A DNA stretch of 64,000 nt from Verrucomicrobium sp. BvORR106 (GCF_000739655.1 NZ_BATR01000081.1:1-64000), one strand, 5' to 3'; numbered from the stretch's first letter, positions 51,527-60,225 are shown. Made by a program: numbers and translations. Notes: generated by a model not told the origin, from the sequence alone.

Positions 51527-52027
51527 ATGCCCAAGAAACCAGAACCTACAAACGTACTCACGTTGACCATCGCGCCAACGCTGGTGCCCACAGCCTACCG
51601 TGAAGTCACCGAGAGTCGCGTGCTCAAAGTGAAACTCTCTCCCAAGGAGTTGGAGGAAAATACCCAGGAACTTGCCCGTTCCGTGAATGACATCCAGAGA
51701 ATCGAGGAGGAGAAGAAGTCCTCTGCGAGCCGGTACAAAGCTGAGATCGAAGAGAAGCAGGCTCGGCAAGGCCGTTTGTCCCAGCTCATCCAAGATGGTT
51801 GGGATGAACGCGGCGTGAAATGTCATTGGCACTTCGAGTGCTCTGGCAAGGATGCCGACGGCAACCTCATCTACCACCCGGAGATGAAGGCGCTGGTCCG
51901 CTCCGACACTGGCGAGGTGGTTGAGACCAAGTCGATGAGCGAGACCGACTTCGAAAACAAGGAACTGGCGCTCACCGACAAGAAGACCGGCGACAACGAC
52001 GACGGTGCAATCGACGAGGGCGAGTAG
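51527..52027 (+). CDS. Coiled-coil hypothetical protein
   Basis: 166 residues. A predicted coiled coil at about 35-90 (LSPKELEENTQELARSVNDI, QRIEEEKKSSASRYKAEIEE) is followed by a small beta-rich domain (WDERGVKCHWHFECSGKDAD) and an acidic tail (DNDDGAIDEGE). No family is recognised. Between the nuclease and the helicases, so perhaps an accessory recombination protein. Confidence 0.55.
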   Translation: MPKKPEPTNVLTLTIAPTLVPTAYREVTESRVLKVKLSPKELEENTQELARSVNDIQRIEEEKKSSASRYKAEIEEKQARQGRLSQLIQDGWDERGVKCHWHFECSGKDADGNLIYHPEMKALVRSDTGEVVETKSMSETDFENKELALTDKKTGDNDDGAIDEGE

Positions 52028-52104
52028 CCCATATGTGGACGCCGACAAGACAGGCGTGACAGGCCGGAGAGCGACGGCCAGCCGCCCCTATCAAAGACCG
52101 AGCT

Positions 52105-53859
52105 ATGCCTGCATCCTGCCTTACACCTGTTCCCGACCCGGCCCCGCCCATGGCGCTGCCGGATGGAATGACTGTCACTCCACTGCGCGAAAAGTGGACG
52201 CGTGAAGGAGTGATGTGGTTCCGCGAACTGCGGGTGCCGATTCCTGCAGACTGGGCCATGAAGGCCATGTGGAAGCAGCACAAGTCCGAATTTGTAGCAC
52301 GCGGGTTCTCTATCCGTCAGCACAATGGAGCCTGGTTCCTTCAGCAGTGGCTGATCAAAGCCGAAGAGGACTACACTCTCACGCAAGTCGGCCAGCGCAT
52401 GCTCAACGCGCTCATTTGCCCGGACGAACTGGCGCTTGATGAAGCCGAGCCAGAAGAGATGCAGCTGGAGGCGCTGCCCTACGGCTACGAAGAGAAGCTG
52501 TTCGACTACCAAGTCCAGCCCGCCCGCCAGCTGTTCCGCGCGCTGATGAGTGGTGAGAAGGAGTGGGGATACCCAGGTGCCTGGGACTGCTCCGACCTTG
52601 GGACGGGCAAGACCTATCAGGCACTGGCGGCCGCCTTGGCCACCGGGCTTGAGGTTGGTATCATTTGCCCTCTCTCGGTGATTCCTGCTTGGCAGAAGGC
52701 TTTCCGGCACTTTGGCCAATGCCCGCGGTTCATCCGCAACTACGAGAGCCTGCGGACGGGGAAGCGGGACTACGTCAGCATCGAACCGTTCGTGTCGTCG
52801 TCCACCGGGAAGAGTGGCAAGCGGTTTCGCTGGAACCTCGAACCCAAAGACACGTGCCTCCTGTTCGATGAAGCGCATACGATCAAGAACTCGGGGACGC
52901 GCAACCAAGCCCTGGCCATTGCAGCGATTCGTCAGCGGTTTCCGCTCGTGTGCATCAGTGGGACCCTCGCCAGCGATCCCACACACATGCGCGCCACTGG
53001 CCGCGTGGTGGGGCTGCACCTGGGTGGCAATGGCGAGAAGAGCGATTGGACGCGGTTCCTAAAAGAGAATGGCTGCGAGGTAGCCGGGGGCGCGACCTAT
53101 TTCATCGGCGGCCGTCGCGGTCGTGCGATCCTGGCGAACATCAATCGCATGGTGTTTCCCCGTCGCGGGGCCCGCACCAAGATTGCTGACCTGGGCGATC
53201 GGTTCCCTGAAACCCAGATCATGGCGGAGGCCTTCGATACGGGCGAGACCGCGAAGATCAGCGCCGCCTACAAAGAAGCGCAGCGCACGATTCAAACCCT
53301 CGAGTCCCAAGGCAAGCCAGAGCACGAGGTGCGCATGCTGAAGGCCAGCGCCTATCTGAAGGCCTGGCATGATTCGGAGCGCCTCAAGGTGCCCGCCATC
53401 GTGGACATGGTGAAGCAGGAGATCGAAGAGGGGCGAAGCGTCGCCATCTTCGTGAACTTCACCGATGTGCGGGAGGCCCTGATGAAGGCCCTCAAGTCCG
53501 GATGCGCCATCTTCGGTGGGCAGCCCGGGCACCTCCGCCAGCGGGCCATTGAAGAGTTTCAAGACTCGCGATCTCGCGTGATCATCGCCAACATCGATGC
53601 CGGAGGGGTGGGGGTGTCATTGCATGATGAACTCGGAGAGCATCCTCGAACCGCGATCATCCTGCCCACCAACAAGGTCACCTCTTTGACCCAAGCGCTG
53701 GGCCGTGTGCACCGGGCTGGTGGCAAGAGCCGTTCCCGTCAGATGATCTTCTTCGCGGCCGGAACCATTGAAGAACAGATCTGCGATGCCGTGCGCGCCA
53801 AGATGGGAAACATCGCGTCCCTCAATGATGGGGACCTCAACCCGGAGGCAAAGTTCTAG
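52105..53859 (+). CDS. SNF2-like SF2 helicase
   Basis: 584 residues. An N-terminal extension of about 130 residues leads to the helicase core: Walker A SDLGTGKT at 163-170, DEAH at 255-258, and motif VI QALGRVHRAGGKSRS near 530. The spacing and SVIPAWQKAF after the nucleotide site fit SNF2/Rad54-type DNA translocases. The start shares the 17-base context TCAAAGACCGAGCTATG with the gene at 48522. It is followed four bases later by a second helicase and then a methyltransferase, as in many prophages. Confidence 0.8.
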   Translation: MPASCLTPVPDPAPPMALPDGMTVTPLREKWTREGVMWFRELRVPIPADWAMKAMWKQHKSEFVARGFSIRQHNGAWFLQQWLIKAEEDYTLTQVGQRMLNALICPDELALDEAEPEEMQLEALPYGYEEKLFDYQVQPARQLFRALMSGEKEWGYPGAWDCSDLGTGKTYQALAAALATGLEVGIICPLSVIPAWQKAFRHFGQCPRFIRNYESLRTGKRDYVSIEPFVSSSTGKSGKRFRWNLEPKDTCLLFDEAHTIKNSGTRNQALAIAAIRQRFPLVCISGTLASDPTHMRATGRVVGLHLGGNGEKSDWTRFLKENGCEVAGGATYFIGGRRGRAILANINRMVFPRRGARTKIADLGDRFPETQIMAEAFDTGETAKISAAYKEAQRTIQTLESQGKPEHEVRMLKASAYLKAWHDSERLKVPAIVDMVKQEIEEGRSVAIFVNFTDVREALMKALKSGCAIFGGQPGHLRQRAIEEFQDSRSRVIIANIDAGGVGVSLHDELGEHPRTAIILPTNKVTSLTQALGRVHRAGGKSRSRQMIFFAAGTIEEQICDAVRAKMGNIASLNDGDLNPEAKF

Positions 53860-53862
53860 GGC

Positions 53863-55263
53863 ATGAGCAGCGTCGAACAACGTCGCGAGGCCTATCTCGC
53901 ATTCCTGCGTTCCAAGATGCCCCGGGCGGAGGAAGTAGGCTTCGAACCCCCATCACCGCCGCACGAGTCGCTAATGGGGCATCAGGTGGACATGGCCACC
54001 TGGGCATGCCGTGGCGGTCGTAGGGCGGTGTTTGCTTCCTTCGGTCTTGGAAAGACGCGGGTGCACATCCAGATCGCCAAATGGGTGGTGCAGCACACGC
54101 AGGGTCGGTTCCTGATTATCTGCCCGCTCGGCGTGCGACAGGAGTTCACGCTGAATGACGGGCCAGCCATGGGTGCAGTGATTCGCTTCGTGCGAACCAA
54201 CGCGGAAGTGGCTGAGCATCCTCAGGGGCAGATCTTCATCACCAACTACGAGAGCGTTCGTGACGGGAAGATCGACGTCACCCAGTTCGATGGCGCCGGA
54301 TTGGATGAGTCGAGCGTGTTGCGTTCGTTTGGCAGCAAGACTTATCAGACCTTCCTTTCGCTGTTCAAGTCGGTCCGGTACCGGTTCGTTTTCACGGCCA
54401 CCCCCAGCCCGAACCGCTACAAGGAACTGATCCACTATGCCGGTTTTCTTGGCGTGATGGACACGGGGGAAGCCCTGACGCGCTTCTTCCAGCGGGACAG
54501 CTCGCAGGCAAACAACCTCACGCTCTACCCTCACATGGAGCGGGTGTTCTGGCACTGGATGCATTCTTGGGCCTGCTTCGTACAGCGCCCCTCTGATCTC
54601 GGCTGGCCTGATGAAGGATATGCACTGCCGGAAATGAAGGTGCATTGGCACCGGGTGGATGTGAACCACCGGGAGGCCTGGCAGCAGGTCGATTCCTGGG
54701 GACAGCGCCAGTTGCTACGCGACGATGCTCAGGGCCTGCGGGAATCTGCGCAAGCCAAGCGCGAATCTATCGTGGCGCGGGTCGCTAGGGCCAAAGAGCT
54801 GATGCAGCAAAATACCATCGTCGACGTCGACGATGTTCGGCACTGGATCATCTGGCACGATCTCGAAGATGAGCGCCGCGAGATCGAGAAGCAGGTGCCC
54901 GATGCCGTAACCGTGTACGGTTCCCAAGAGCTCGACCTGCGCGAGGATCGCATCATGGGATTCGCCCGCGGCGAGTTCCCCATCCTCGCCACCAAGCCGG
55001 TGATCGCTGGTTCGGGTTGCAACTTCCAGCGTCACTGTGCGGACGCGATCTTCATTGGGGTGGGGTACAAGTTCAACGACTTCATCCAAGCGATTCACCG
55101 CATCTACCGCTTCCAGCAAACGCGGGTGGTGAACATTCACATCATTCACCTGGCCAGTGAGGACGCCATCGTCGCTGAGCTGCAGGCCAAGTGGCGGTGC
55201 CATGACGAGCTGATGGTTCGCATGACCGAGATCCTTCGTGAGAACTCCCTTTCAGCAATATGA
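53863..55263 (+). CDS. Second SF2 helicase with DESS box
   Basis: 466 residues. Walker A ASFGLGKT at 58-65, motif II LDESS at 147-151 (Ser where DEAD/DEAH has Ala), motif III FTATPSPNRY, and motif VI FIQAIHRIYRFQQTR near 390. The substitution in motif II keeps Asp-Glu for magnesium and hydrolysis. It is coupled by ATGA to the methyltransferase, and such helicase-methyltransferase pairs are common in phages, sometimes fused. They may protect or restrict DNA, or remodel it for packaging. Confidence 0.8.
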   Translation: MSSVEQRREAYLAFLRSKMPRAEEVGFEPPSPPHESLMGHQVDMATWACRGGRRAVFASFGLGKTRVHIQIAKWVVQHTQGRFLIICPLGVRQEFTLNDGPAMGAVIRFVRTNAEVAEHPQGQIFITNYESVRDGKIDVTQFDGAGLDESSVLRSFGSKTYQTFLSLFKSVRYRFVFTATPSPNRYKELIHYAGFLGVMDTGEALTRFFQRDSSQANNLTLYPHMERVFWHWMHSWACFVQRPSDLGWPDEGYALPEMKVHWHRVDVNHREAWQQVDSWGQRQLLRDDAQGLRESAQAKRESIVARVARAKELMQQNTIVDVDDVRHWIIWHDLEDERREIEKQVPDAVTVYGSQELDLREDRIMGFARGEFPILATKPVIAGSGCNFQRHCADAIFIGVGYKFNDFIQAIHRIYRFQQTRVVNIHIIHLASEDAIVAELQAKWRCHDELMVRMTEILRENSLSAI

Positions 55264-56417
55264 CATTCACACGACAACTCATCACCGGGGAGGCGCGAGC
55301 GGAGGTCCGCGGCCAGCGGTTCCGATGCATCAACAACGACTGCGTCCTGGAGATGCAGACGATGGAGGAAAACAGCGTCGACATGGCACTGACTTCCATC
55401 CCGTTCGGCAACCAATACGAGTATAGCCCGACCTTCAACGACTTCGGTCACTGCCCGGGGGATGCGATGTTCTTCGAGCAGATGGGCTTTCTCACTCCGG
55501 AACTGCACCGAGTACTTCGCCCCGGCCGCATCGCTGCTGTCCACGTGAAGGACCGTATCATGTTTGGAAACGTCACCGGGTTGGCAGTGCCGACGGTTAA
55601 CCCGTTCAGCGACCACACCACGACAGCATTCCGCAAGGCAGGCTTCGTGCTCTTGGCCCGGATCACGATCGACACGGATGTGGTTCGTGAGAACAACCAG
55701 ACCTACCGCCTCGGCTGGTCGGAGAACGCCAAAGACAGTTCCAAGATGGGCGCGGGCATGCCTGAATACGTACTCGTCTTCCGAAAGCTGCCCAGCGACT
55801 TGAGCAACGCCTATGCGGATGTCCCAGTGACCAAAGACAAGGCGGAGTACACGCGAGCTGACTGGCAGATCGATGCGGCGGGGCTGTGGCGTTCTGACGG
55901 CAACCGCTTGCCGGATCCGGAACTGCTACAGCACATGCCCTTGGAGGACATCAAGCGACTCTGGGTGCGCTATTGCGAGAGCGGGGGATACAACCACGCC
56001 GAGCATGTGGAACTCGCCAAGGCGCTGGAATCACGTGGGAAGCTGCCTTCGTCGTTCATGCTCTTCCCGGCCGTCAGCCGCCACCAGGACATCTGGACGG
56101 ACATCGCAAGGATGCGGACGCTCAACACCGAGCAGTCTCGCAGGAACCAAGAGCAGCACGTCTGCCCCCTTCAGTTGGACATCATCAAACGACTGATCCG
56201 TCGCTACACCAACCTCGGTGAGACGGTGCTCGATCCCTTCGGAGGGATCGGCTCGACCGTCTACCAGGCCTTGCAGCTTGGGCGCTGCGGTGTTGGCATC
56301 GAACTCAATGCGGACTATTGGCGCTGCGCCGTGGCCTACTGCCAGATGGCAGAAGCTGAGCAATGCGCTCCGACGCTCTTCGACCTCACCGAACTGGAGA
56401 GGGGGCAAGCAGCGTGA
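55260..56417 (+). CDS. Phage DNA methyltransferase (N4/N6-type)
   Basis: 385 residues. The catalytic-type motif IV is TSIPFGN at 45-51, in place of the more usual TSPPY or DPPY. The SAM-binding motif I, LDPFGGIGSTVYQALQLGRC followed by GVGIELN, comes near residue 323, so the order is IV then I (beta class). The central insertion (about 150-290) is probably target recognition. It may methylate phage DNA to evade host restriction. The overlapping start with the helicase argues that the two act together. Confidence 0.8.
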   Translation: MTFTRQLITGEARAEVRGQRFRCINNDCVLEMQTMEENSVDMALTSIPFGNQYEYSPTFNDFGHCPGDAMFFEQMGFLTPELHRVLRPGRIAAVHVKDRIMFGNVTGLAVPTVNPFSDHTTTAFRKAGFVLLARITIDTDVVRENNQTYRLGWSENAKDSSKMGAGMPEYVLVFRKLPSDLSNAYADVPVTKDKAEYTRADWQIDAAGLWRSDGNRLPDPELLQHMPLEDIKRLWVRYCESGGYNHAEHVELAKALESRGKLPSSFMLFPAVSRHQDIWTDIARMRTLNTEQSRRNQEQHVCPLQLDIIKRLIRRYTNLGETVLDPFGGIGSTVYQALQLGRCGVGIELNADYWRCAVAYCQMAEAEQCAPTLFDLTELERGQAA

Positions 56418-56752
56418 AGAGCAACGAAGTTTGCATGAGCTATCCCAAAGCATTGGGGGCAGCGTTCCGGGCGTTTGTCGTCAACAACGGGTACACGTAT
56501 CAGGAGAAGCCGAGCGCCAAGCGGTTCTTTGATGCCTTCACTTCGGGGGAGTGGAAGCGCAAGCCCAAGAAATTGCGCCCAGTAGTGAAGCACAAGGAGT
56601 TCCCAGGCGGACAAACCGCCGCGGTGGTTTCGGGCTGGGCCTATGCGGTGCTCTCCCAACGCAGCAAGCACTACAAGACTTTCGGCCACCTCATCCAGGA
56701 CATTCTGGCCGGGAACTGGGAGAAACAACAACAAGACACCTCATCCGAATGA
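56414..56752 (+). CDS. Hypothetical phage protein
   Basis: 112 residues from GTG 56414 in a GTGA overlap (ATG 56435 also possible). Basic, with CMSYPKALGAAFRAFVVNNG and KHKEFPGGQTAAVVSGWAYA. No family is recognised. It ends in an ATGA overlap with the next gene. Confidence 0.55.
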   Translation: MKSNEVCMSYPKALGAAFRAFVVNNGYTYQEKPSAKRFFDAFTSGEWKRKPKKLRPVVKHKEFPGGQTAAVVSGWAYAVLSQRSKHYKTFGHLIQDILAGNWEKQQQDTSSE

Positions 56753-57021
56753 CCTTTCCTGAAACCCGAACCATCGAGGCTCTGCGTGACCTCCCGCATC
56801 TGAGCGGTTCAACCCTCGATGCTGCTCACCAGTATCTTGCTGGGCCCGGCGAATGGAAAGCGGATCTCGCTCTCGGGCCTGTGGCCGCGATGAACGGTCA
56901 GCCGACCGACGACCCCAGCGAGTTCTACCGACAATACCGCGAGGCCAAAGCCCTCTGCGAAACCCTCACCGACGCAGTGCAAGCGCACTGGGTACAACTC
57001 ATCGAAGCCAAAGCAGTCTGA
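56749..57021 (+). CDS. Hypothetical phage protein
   Basis: 90 residues beginning MTFPETRTIEALRDLPHLSG in an ATGA overlap. Acidic and helical, with a helix-rich end (YRQYREAKALCETLTDAVQA). No family is recognised. Two bases separate it from the RusA gene. Confidence 0.55.
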   Translation: MTFPETRTIEALRDLPHLSGSTLDAAHQYLAGPGEWKADLALGPVAAMNGQPTDDPSEFYRQYREAKALCETLTDAVQAHWVQLIEAKAV

Positions 57022-57023
57022 CC

Positions 57024-57485
57024 ATGAATCAACAACTCTCATTCTTCATTCCGGGTGTTCCGGCACCGGGCGGATCCAAACGATTCGTCGGTTTCGGCAA
57101 GAAAACGAAGCGTGCCATCCTCATCGATGATGCCGGGCAGCGGAACAAAGACTGGCGGACTGCAGTCGGCTGGGCAGCACACGAGCACTTCAAAGGCGAG
57201 GTGCTTACCGGTGCCTTGAAGGTGACGTTCACGTTCTTCATGCCGCGGCCCAAGGGGCATCACGGGAAGCGTGGACTTCGCCCGTCAGCGCCAACTTTCC
57301 CCATCACCAAGCCCGATGCTCTCAAGCTGGCGCGGTCCACCGAAGACGCCCTGACAGGGATTGTTTGGCGGGATGACGCTCAGGTGGTCGATGGCGGGCA
57401 AAAAAAACGCTACGCGGACACCTGCTCTGCGGGGTGCTTGGTGGAGATCGAGGAGCTCAGCAACAACGGAGGTTTGGAGCTGTGA
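57024..57485 (+). CDS. rusA: RusA-family Holliday junction resolvase
   Basis: 153 residues. The start MNQQLSFFIPGVPAPGGSKR and later LKVTFTFFMPRPKGHHGKRG, ITKPDALKLARSTEDALTGI and WRDDAQVVDGGQKKRY give the RusA fold with the metal-binding aspartates (KPD, ED, DDAQV). RusA cuts four-way junctions during phage recombination, fitting the Erf/RecE genes upstream. It ends in a GTGA overlap with the PP-loop gene. Confidence 0.85.
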   Translation: MNQQLSFFIPGVPAPGGSKRFVGFGKKTKRAILIDDAGQRNKDWRTAVGWAAHEHFKGEVLTGALKVTFTFFMPRPKGHHGKRGLRPSAPTFPITKPDALKLARSTEDALTGIVWRDDAQVVDGGQKKRYADTCSAGCLVEIEELSNNGGLEL

Positions 57486-58648
57486 TCGCTCGGCAATCAA
57501 CGCTCTTTGAGAGCCAGCGCACGTCGCTTGAGGATTCCATTGTCACAACTGCCGCAAGCTTGAATGCCTATGGCATGGCCTATAAGCATTGGGCCATTGG
57601 CTTCAGTGGAGGCAAAGACTCTTCCACGGTGCTCTCTGTCGTAATCTGGCTGATCGAGACAGGCCGGGTGAAGGCTCCAGAGAGTCTGACAGTGCTCATG
57701 TCGGACACTCGATTGGAGATGCCGCCGCTATTCGCGACCGCTCAAAAGATTCTGCAAGAGGTGAGAGATCGCGGTCATAAGGCCCAGTTGGTGCAGCCCA
57801 CATTGGACGACCGCTTCTTCGTCTACATGTTCGGTCGCGGGGTTCCTCCGCCCAGCAACACCTTCCGCTGGTGTACTCCTCAGCTGAAGATTGAGCCGAT
57901 GGTGGGCGCTCTCAAGGCCCTCCGTGATCATTATGGGCAGAAGTTCCTCATGCTCACTGGGGTGAGGATTGGCGAGAGCGCAGCGCGTGATGCGCGTATC
58001 GCAGTTTCGTGCGGAAAGAACAATTCGGAATGCGGTCAGGGATGGTTCCAAGAGTCTACGCCCGAGGCGGTGGCTGATACGTTGGCGCCCATCCTGCACT
58101 GGAGACTTTGCCAGGTGTGGGACTGGCTGACGGGATTGGTGCCCGAGGGTTACGATCATGGTTTCTCCACGAAACTGATCGCGTCCGTGTATGGGCAAGA
58201 TGAAGACCTGGAGACCCATGCCCGCACCGGCTGCATTGCTTGCAATCTGGCAAGCCGGGATGTCGCTCTGGAGAACATCATCGCAAGGCCTCAATGGCGA
58301 TACCTTGCACCACTCCTTGAGCTTCGCCCACTCTATGCCGAGCTGAAAAAGCCGCACAACCGGCTGCGCAAAGACGGCACCGAGACGCGCCGCGATGGCT
58401 CTCTGGTGTCCAATCCCTGCCGCATGGGTCCGTTGACCTTCGAAGCGCGTCTCTGGGCTCTGGATCGTGTCCTGGATATTCAGGCGCGAGCTCGTGTCGA
58501 CCTCATCAACGCCGAAGAAGAAGCTCGAATCCGGGAACTCATCGCCCTGCAGACCTGGCCGCGGGGATGGGACGGCACCGAACCTCTCGCCTCCCTGCCT
58601 TTTGACAACGTGTTCCCTGACGGAAGCAAACAACCCAACCTCATCTGA
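57482..58648 (+). CDS. DndC-like PP-loop (PAPS reductase-type) protein
   Basis: 388 residues from GTG 57482, overlapping rusA. The PP-loop SGGKDSS is at 42-48. Then LMSDTRLEMPP (72-82), FRWCTPQLKIEP (128-139), TGVRIGESAARDAR (159-172) and RTGCIACNL (about 250) follow the motif order of DndC, the ATP- and cysteine-dependent sulfurtransferase of DNA phosphorothioation (its FRWCT...K, GVR..ES and GC..C blocks). The cysteines may hold an iron-sulfur cluster. No dndA, B, D or E homologue is near. Related PAPS-reductase-like proteins are frequent in phages with no settled role; DNA or tRNA thiolation is possible. Confidence 0.75.
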   Translation: MIARQSTLFESQRTSLEDSIVTTAASLNAYGMAYKHWAIGFSGGKDSSTVLSVVIWLIETGRVKAPESLTVLMSDTRLEMPPLFATAQKILQEVRDRGHKAQLVQPTLDDRFFVYMFGRGVPPPSNTFRWCTPQLKIEPMVGALKALRDHYGQKFLMLTGVRIGESAARDARIAVSCGKNNSECGQGWFQESTPEAVADTLAPILHWRLCQVWDWLTGLVPEGYDHGFSTKLIASVYGQDEDLETHARTGCIACNLASRDVALENIIARPQWRYLAPLLELRPLYAELKKPHNRLRKDGTETRRDGSLVSNPCRMGPLTFEARLWALDRVLDIQARARVDLINAEEEARIRELIALQTWPRGWDGTEPLASLPFDNVFPDGSKQPNLI

Positions 58649-58651
58649 CCT

Positions 58652-58939
58652 ATGGACATCATCCAAGCTGACACCGTACTACGCTGCAAACGCGCCTTCT
58701 TGGGCCGGGCGCAGGATCTCCATGACAAGCAAAAGTTCAAGGGCCGCGAGATTTTGGCTGGGATGGCCCTCGCCCTGGGCGAGATGGCGGCCATCCTCAA
58801 TCCCGCTGCCAACGCATCGGAGGCGAAGGAGGCGCTGATGCAGGCTGTTGCCCGAGGCTTTGACGTCGCAACGGAGGAGCGAGGAGGTCAATCTGTACCT
58901 TCGAAGGGACAGGGAAACAGTGGAGGGATTGCCCCATGA
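58652..58939 (+). CDS. Hypothetical phage protein
   Basis: 95 residues (MDIIQADTVLRCKRAFLGRA). Helical with a Gly/Ser-rich end (GGQSVPSKGQGNSGG). No family is recognised. Overlaps the next gene by ATGA. Confidence 0.5.
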   Translation: MDIIQADTVLRCKRAFLGRAQDLHDKQKFKGREILAGMALALGEMAAILNPAANASEAKEALMQAVARGFDVATEERGGQSVPSKGQGNSGGIAP

Positions 58940-59250
58940 TCGCCCCGCTTGCCATCACGGAACATGCCTATGACCGCGCCAAAAAGCGGCTTGGGCTGGA
59001 TAGGGCGGCGACTGAACGCGAAGTGGAGAAGGTGTTTGCAACTGGTCTTCGCCATGGAGAGACAGGTGGGAAGCTCAATCGCTATCTTACACGTCTCTAC
59101 CTCGAGCATGGTACTGCGGACAATCTTCGCATTCACAGTGAACACGTCTTTGTCTTCAGTGGCCATGTCCTGATCACGATCCTGCATCTTCCAAACGAGA
59201 TGAAGCGCGCGGCGTTGGACGCACTGAGCAAGCGAAAGATCGCATCTTGA
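58936..59250 (+). CDS. Small toxin-fold-like hypothetical protein
   Basis: 104 residues. ITEHAYDRAKKRLGLDRAAT, then GGKLNRYLTRLYLEHGTADN and VFVFSGHVLITILHLP, has the helix-then-beta order of small RelE/DUF4258-like proteins, but no catalytic set is certain. It is the last gene before a strong terminator-like structure, so it ends this transcription unit. Confidence 0.5.
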   Translation: MIAPLAITEHAYDRAKKRLGLDRAATEREVEKVFATGLRHGETGGKLNRYLTRLYLEHGTADNLRIHSEHVFVFSGHVLITILHLPNEMKRAALDALSKRKIAS

Positions 59251-59388
59251 AGCCGACTTGGAGCCAACTCTGAACTGGGACCCTAGAAACCTCCTGGATC
59301 TTGTCCTATCACAACTGCACCGGCGCAAGTCGCTGGTGCTGCTTCACAACAGCAATCACATGGAAGAGTTCAATCAATCTACATCAGA

Positions 59389-59479
59389 CCCCTCTGCGGG
59401 GTGCTTCGTTGCCAATGCCGAGTCTCTTTCCTCGGCTGCGGATGTGACTTCGGAGCATCCCGCAGAGGGGTTTTGTTTT
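59389..59479 (+). terminator. Long-stem terminator with nested hairpin
   Basis: CCCCTCTGCGGGGTGCT (59389-59405) pairs with AGCATCCCGCAGAGGGG (59454-59470): 17 pairs with one G-U. It is followed by TTTTGTTTT. The 48-base loop contains a second hairpin, GCCGAG/CTCGGC. It lies between the recombination operon and the replication genes. The size and nested stem are unusual for a plain terminator. Confidence 0.65.
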
Positions 59480-59490
59480 CACTGCCAGGC

Positions 59491-60225
59491 ATGAGCAACG
59501 CGCTTCTATCCAAGGCCTGGAAGCTTGACATCAAGCCCATGGCAAAGCTCGTCCTCGCTCGATTGGCTGATGCGGCCAATGATGCGGGAGAGTGCTGGCC
59601 ATCTATCTCTACCCTCACTGAGGAGACATCTCTGGCTCGTTCTTCCGTATGCGAGTGGCTGGCTTGGCTGGAAGAGCGTGGTCTCATTGTTCGATCAAAG
59701 GGGCGCACCTCGACTACGTATTGCCTGAATCTCGATGGTCCCTCTACTAAGGCAGATAGTCCGCCACACGGACTACAGGAGTCCGCTACACGGACTAGTC
59801 CGCCTCCCGTACTAGTCCGCCACGCGGACCCCTCCAGTCCGCCACACGGACTAGGGGTAGTCCGCCACACGGACCCCCCTAGTCCGCCTGCCGGACACAA
59901 ACCCAAAGAGAACCCAAATAAGAATCCAAAAGGAACCCAAAGCGACTTGGTGCTTGATCTCGGCACCGAAGAGACTCTTCCCTTCCACTCACCTGAATTC
60001 GCGGAAGCCTGGAATGCGTGGGTCGAGGACCGGAAAGAACGTCGCAAAAAGATCACTGAACGGGCAAAGAAGCTCCAGTGGCGTGAGCTTCGCGAAATGG
60101 GAGAAGACCGGGCGATCGCGGCCATCTACCACTCAATCAAGAAGGGCTACCAAGGCATTTTTGAACCAAAACACAACGGGCAAAATCATGGAAGCAGCAC
60201 TGAAAAATCCGAATTCGGTTTCTAA
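59491..60225 (+). CDS. Replication initiator (lambda O-like, HTH domain)
   Basis: 244 residues from ATG 59491, twelve bases after the T-tract of the long-stem structure. The N-terminal about 90 residues are a winged helix-turn-helix of the kind in phage replication proteins (MAKLVLARLADAANDAGECW, SISTLTEETSLARSSVCEWL, RGLIVRSKG). The middle (about 90-145) is a low-complexity Pro/His/Ser region because the DNA there is a set of iterons. The C-terminal helix (FAEAWNAWVEDRKERRKKIT) may bind the helicase loader. It overlaps the DnaC-like gene by 38 bases. Confidence 0.7.
   Translation: MSNALLSKAWKLDIKPMAKLVLARLADAANDAGECWPSISTLTEETSLARSSVCEWLAWLEERGLIVRSKGRTSTTYCLNLDGPSTKADSPPHGLQESATRTSPPPVLVRHADPSSPPHGLGVVRHTDPPSPPAGHKPKENPNKNPKGTQSDLVLDLGTEETLPFHSPEFAEAWNAWVEDRKERRKKITERAKKLQWRELREMGEDRAIAAIYHSIKKGYQGIFEPKHNGQNHGSSTEKSEFGF
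59757..59896. other. Iteron array inside the initiator gene: probable replication origin
   Basis: About seven copies of a palindromic unit, consensus TAGTCCGCCACACGGACTA, in 140 bp. Clear examples begin at 59757, 59777, 59796, 59814, 59834, 59858 and 59880. In lambda-like phages the origin iterons lie within the O gene and are bound by O protein, exactly this position. Confidence 0.7.

Noticed and set aside
59258-59494. 78-residue plus-strand frame
   Set aside because: It spans the long-stem terminator structure and has no ribosome-binding site; structure rather than coding explains the sequence.
59757-59896. CRISPR array
   Set aside because: The units are palindromic, 15-25 bases apart, without unique spacers of constant length, and lie inside a coding frame; they fit iterons.
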